Assembly (NCBI GenBank): GCA_040285825.1
Contig: JAUPSS010000011.1
Span: forward strand, 186,001 to 250,000
Source: Eukaryota sp. TZLM1-RC
Lineage: Eukaryota; Metamonada: BaSk clade
DNA: 64,000 nt
Direction of reading: 5' to 3'
In this document: positions 61,014 through 64,000 of the stretch, in pieces
Numbering within the stretch: the first letter of the stretch is position 1
Layout of the letters: every line of letters begins with the position of its first letter
The notes under the pieces: model-generated
Seen by the model: only the letters and a program-made list of their open reading frames with translations
Told to the model about the DNA's origin: nothing
Database searches by the model: none
Translations under genes and position numbers: made by a program

Positions 61014-62897
61014 TATCGTATTTTCAATCAACATATTGCACATATTCTAATTTACATTTTGATAATAACATTTTGAGTTCATCAAGTGGTGTAAAGCAAG
61101 GAGATCCGTTAGGACCTCTTTTGTTTTGTTTGACCATTCATCCTATTTTACTGCAAACTCAAGAGATGTTTCCTTCACTAACAATGATGACATATATGGA
61201 TGATGTTGTGCTTATTGGTGATTTAAATAGTGAGAAACAAGCAACTGTATGTTTTAAAGAATTATTTACCAAAATTGGTATCTGACTTAATTTACCTAAA
61301 TGTGTTTTGTTATCGAATTCTCCAGTTTCCACAATAGTTGATGGTATTGAAATTCAAGCCAAATTATATTCAATTGATGCTATTCGTCATTTGGGTTCGT
61401 TTTTAGGAAATAATGATGAAATTACCAAAAAATTGTTTGAAAAGTTGAACTCAATTTCTGACAAAATTGACCGAATGATGAATTTAGATATAAAAAAACA
61501 CATCAAATTTACCATTATAAGACTGTGTTTTAGTTCCAATTTTAATCATATATTTCGATCTACAAATCCTCTCGTCACTAGACCTTTGGCTCAGCAGTTT
61601 AATGAGTTACGTGTAAAAGTTCTGTCTCGATTACTGGGATGTAAAATGTTTCAAATTCCAGATCATGCTTACCTTAGTCCACATTATGGCGGTTCAGGGT
61701 GGACGAAGGCTTCTATTCTTACCTCGTGTGCTTTTGTTGGTGGATGCAGAAATGCAATCTTTGAGTTTTCCGAAAGATTTGCAGATTGGGAAGATTTATT
61801 GATGACAACGCAAAGTTCCACTGTTTTTGCATTAAATGAAGAAATTTCAAAAATTGATGTAGAAAAATGGGGTCGATGTTTTCCCCAATCATTCAATGGC
61901 AATATTCCAGAAAAAAATGTTTTAAATTTGAAGTACACTCTTCGAACATTACAGAAACGATTGACTGGAATGTATGAAAAAGATCTTTATAATAATATAT
62001 GCAGCTCGGCTGTTTTAAATCAAGATCTTCACTCATTGTTATTGGAAAAGGGTGTTTGTGAAAACAAGTCGTCAGATTGTTCACTTTTTGTAACCATTGT
62101 ACCACGAAACTTTGGATTGTGTGCCACTAATGAAGCATTTGTAACAAAAATGAGATTATTTTTGAACATCCCCATTAATCAATTATTATCAAAAGAAAAA
62201 TGTATTTGTTCGAATTCACCTCAACTCACTTTGCGCCATGCTCTGAATTGCTCTAAATTGATAACTTATCGTTCTTCATTACATGATGCTGTTAGAGACA
62301 CTGTTTTCACTATGGCACAAACTGCAAGGATATCGTGTATCAAAGAGCCCCTGCTGAAGGAAACACTTTCTCTGAATAATTTTGGTTCTGATGATAGAGG
62401 TGATGATGTATAGTGTGATTGGATTGATAATTCTGAAGCTATTGTTGACTTTGTCTCATGTAATGTTGCAAATGATACTTTGGTTCACAGAAGAAAACTT
62501 AATCCTGTCGCTGCTCTGGATTTTAAAGCAAAAGAGAAACATTGAAAATATGATAAAGATATTGAAGAGGCTAATGTCGATAGAAATACACAGCTGGTTT
62601 TTATTGCTTTCCCATTTTCGATAAATGGAAGATTATCAGTTGAAGCAGGAACTTTTTTGAATGACTTCCAAAAAATGGTGCAAAAAAACAATGAAAAGAT
62701 TTGATATTTTTCTATGGCGTTCACGGATTCAATTTGCCATAATGAATAGATTACCACGGTTTTTCAATCGAATAGGAGGAGCTTTAGCTACACAGCAAGC
62801 AGATCAAGATTTTGTAGAGGAAATCTTGGTTCAATGATAGTCGTCCCATTAGTTATGAGTTAATTTAATTAAGTGCGCAAATTCAATAAATACAATT
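61014..62897 (+). mobile_element. 5'-truncated retrotransposon copy nested in an older repeat
   Basis: About 1.9 kb of the same family as 31196-34195, plus strand. It starts inside the palm of the reverse transcriptase, just upstream of GVKQGDPLGPLLF, keeps YMDD (about 61195), the thumb, the Cys-His finger (CICSNSPQLTLRHALNC) and the endonuclease (QKRNIENMIK-like region, IAFPF homologue). Frames are broken by stops at about 61284 and 62413 and by indels after 62540, so it is inactive. The conserved 3' terminus ends near 62890. Flanking 12-bp duplications show how it inserted. Confidence 0.85.
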
Positions 62898-62909
62898 TTC
62901 CAAAGGCTA
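62898..62909. repeat. Target-site duplication, right
   Basis: TTCCAAAGGCTA, partner of 61002-61013 (11 of 12 identical). Confidence 0.75.
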
Positions 62910-63090
62910 CAATGAAAACCATCTGTAAAGAATTAGCATTTCAAGCTCTCAAATGCTCGTCCCTAACCTTTTCTGCTAGAGAATCTCGTATGCGGTCAGC
63001 TGATGGAGCAAAATGATAGAAAACACCATGGGCCGCGACTTAAAAATGTTACAAGCTGAGTATTTCACGTTGATTGCCAAAACGAAAAAT

Positions 63091-63687
63091 TGATTTTCCT
63101 ATTAAACAAACGATATTGATCCACAGTTTCGGCATCATTATAATAGGGTTTCGACATTTCCAAGTCCCCCCGTTGTAGAGAGAAGTGTCTAGGTTGTGTT
63201 TTTGTTTTAGCTTCAAGAAAGAAGTATTAGATTTGATTTCTAGAAATCAAAACAACTCCTTCAAATTACTGTACGATTTTGTGATAAAACCGATGTCAAT
63301 TGCCAATTTCAACAAGTTTGGTTTTCAAATGGAGATTCATTCTAAACATTCGCTATTACAAATGTTGACCAACTAAATTTAAAAGGAAAAGTGATTTACC
63401 AGCAATTCATTATGTAACATTGATATGGAGACTTGAAACCCAATTTATTCCATCCCTTTAAGCAGGCATAACATTCACGGGCGTTTGTGCACCAATGTAG
63501 GACGACAGAAGTAAAAGAATACTTACTAATATTGATCTCTTCACCGACAATAAAAAGAGACTTACTAAATGGTCCGATTCAATATAAGGAGATCAAAATA
63601 CAACTGAGATCACCAGTTACGTGGATGAAGAAAGTTAGAACAGTATAAGAGAAGAAATCCTTTATTTTATCAAAAGCAACCCCCTCA
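63091..63687. other. Spacer before the last gene
   Basis: AT-rich, presumably with the promoter and leader of the gene starting at 63688. No repeat or RNA recognised. Confidence 0.4.
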
Positions 63688-64000
63688 ATGTATCAAGGAA
63701 GTAACTATATACAACAAGAACCTGCCAATGACTTTTCACGTAGGGAGGCCACCAGTCCTGGTGATCTGTCACAAACTATTCTAGTGGATTCTACAACGTC
63801 TCCGTCATCCCTTTCATTACAAACAACGTCCTCTCAGACTGACAACACTACATCGACGTCTTTTTACCTAGAACAGCTTCTTATGTCTTACCACGATAAT
63901 GATGCTGCACCTAAACAGAAACAACCCTCACAACTAGAACAACAGCTTATGATCGCCAACTCTACTCTCATGAACGAACTCCATTCTCATCAGACCATAA
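63688..64000 (+). CDS. 5' part of an unidentified gene, cut by the window edge
   Basis: An ATG at 63688 opens a frame of 104 codons that runs off the end without a stop. The product is rich in Ser, Thr and Gln (MYQGSNYIQQEP, DSTTSPSSLSLQTTSSQT) and then becomes more helical (YLEQLLMSYHD, LEQQLMIANSTLMNELHSH). This is a typical disordered N-terminus; no domain is reached. Better codon balance than the spacer supports real coding. An intron just past the edge cannot be excluded. Confidence 0.6.
   Translation, partial: MYQGSNYIQQEPANDFSRREATSPGDLSQTILVDSTTSPSSLSLQTTSSQTDNTTSTSFYLEQLLMSYHDNDAAPKQKQPSQLEQQLMIANSTLMNELHSHQTI

Larger units (their letters stand above)
60945..63090 (-). repeat. Degenerate coding repeat interrupted by a retrotransposon
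   Basis: The flanks 60945-61013 and 62898-63090 together match the continuous sequence 25860-26110. The join falls exactly at the target duplication of the inserted element. On the minus strand the same IRD.L.E ... EHLR ... LQM.FIV pattern is readable. Confidence 0.7.

Noticed and set aside
1-64000. CRISPR arrays, tRNA and rRNA genes, bacterial operons
   Set aside because: No regularly spaced repeats, no cloverleaf with a convincing T-loop box and no rRNA-like sequence were found; the gene set is eukaryotic.

Overview
The window is nuclear DNA from a flagellated, single-celled eukaryote that I cannot place to a group. Evidence: eukaryote-only genes (replication factor C, CNOT4, class I PI 3-kinase, axonemal dynein, a CEP164-like basal-body protein), standard stop codons, AT-rich spacers, an internal run of the TTAGGG-type telomeric repeat, and very short spliceosomal introns. 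Genes are mostly single-exon. Where exons had to be joined to restore frame, the introns are only about 25-41 nt, nearly all GT-AG, several with a CTAAC-like branch motif close to the acceptor.

Layout. 0.2-6.5 kb: RFC small subunit (RFC5-like), RAD51C-like recombinase and, convergent to it, cytosolic isoleucyl-tRNA synthetase with a strongly split N-terminus. 6.5-9.5 kb: spacer with one copy of an inverted dispersed repeat, a two-hairpin sequence and an interstitial telomeric array. 9.5-24.7 kb: LPCAT-type acyltransferase (two introns), a GIY-YIG-like protein, a divergent CNOT4 / CH-domain-PI3K pair sharing a 105-bp spacer, an F-box-like protein and a WW/coiled-coil CEP164-like protein.

24.7-39.4 kb is a repeat-rich island. 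Two copies of an asteroid-like (XPG/FEN1 superfamily) nuclease gene face each other as 2.35-kb inverted arms. Between and around them lie decayed non-LTR retrotransposons that carry a reverse transcriptase, a CCHC-type finger and a restriction-like (PD-D/ExK) endonuclease. One 5'-truncated copy has a clean 13-bp target-site duplication, and another (61-62.9 kb) is inserted inside an older repeat with a 12-bp duplication, so the family has moved by target-primed reverse transcription.

39.5-60.5 kb: HEATR3/SYO1-like HEAT protein (one 32-nt intron), a second inverted dispersed repeat, a Fanzor/TnpB-like protein (one 35-nt intron, apparently lacking the RuvC-I segment), a papain-family cysteine protease, a TauE/SafE-type membrane transporter with a 21-nt exon, and a 4148-residue axonemal dynein heavy chain in one uninterrupted exon. 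The right edge cuts a new low-complexity gene beginning at 63688.

Themes: DNA replication and repair (RFC, RAD51C), translation and mRNA decay (IleRS, CNOT4), PI-lipid signalling, and flagellum/basal body (dynein, CEP164). The most unusual items are the Fanzor-like derivative, the paired asteroid-like nucleases with a sharply mosaic identity pattern, the CH-PI3K fusion and the ultra-short introns. Family assignments come from recognising motifs by eye; no database search was possible.
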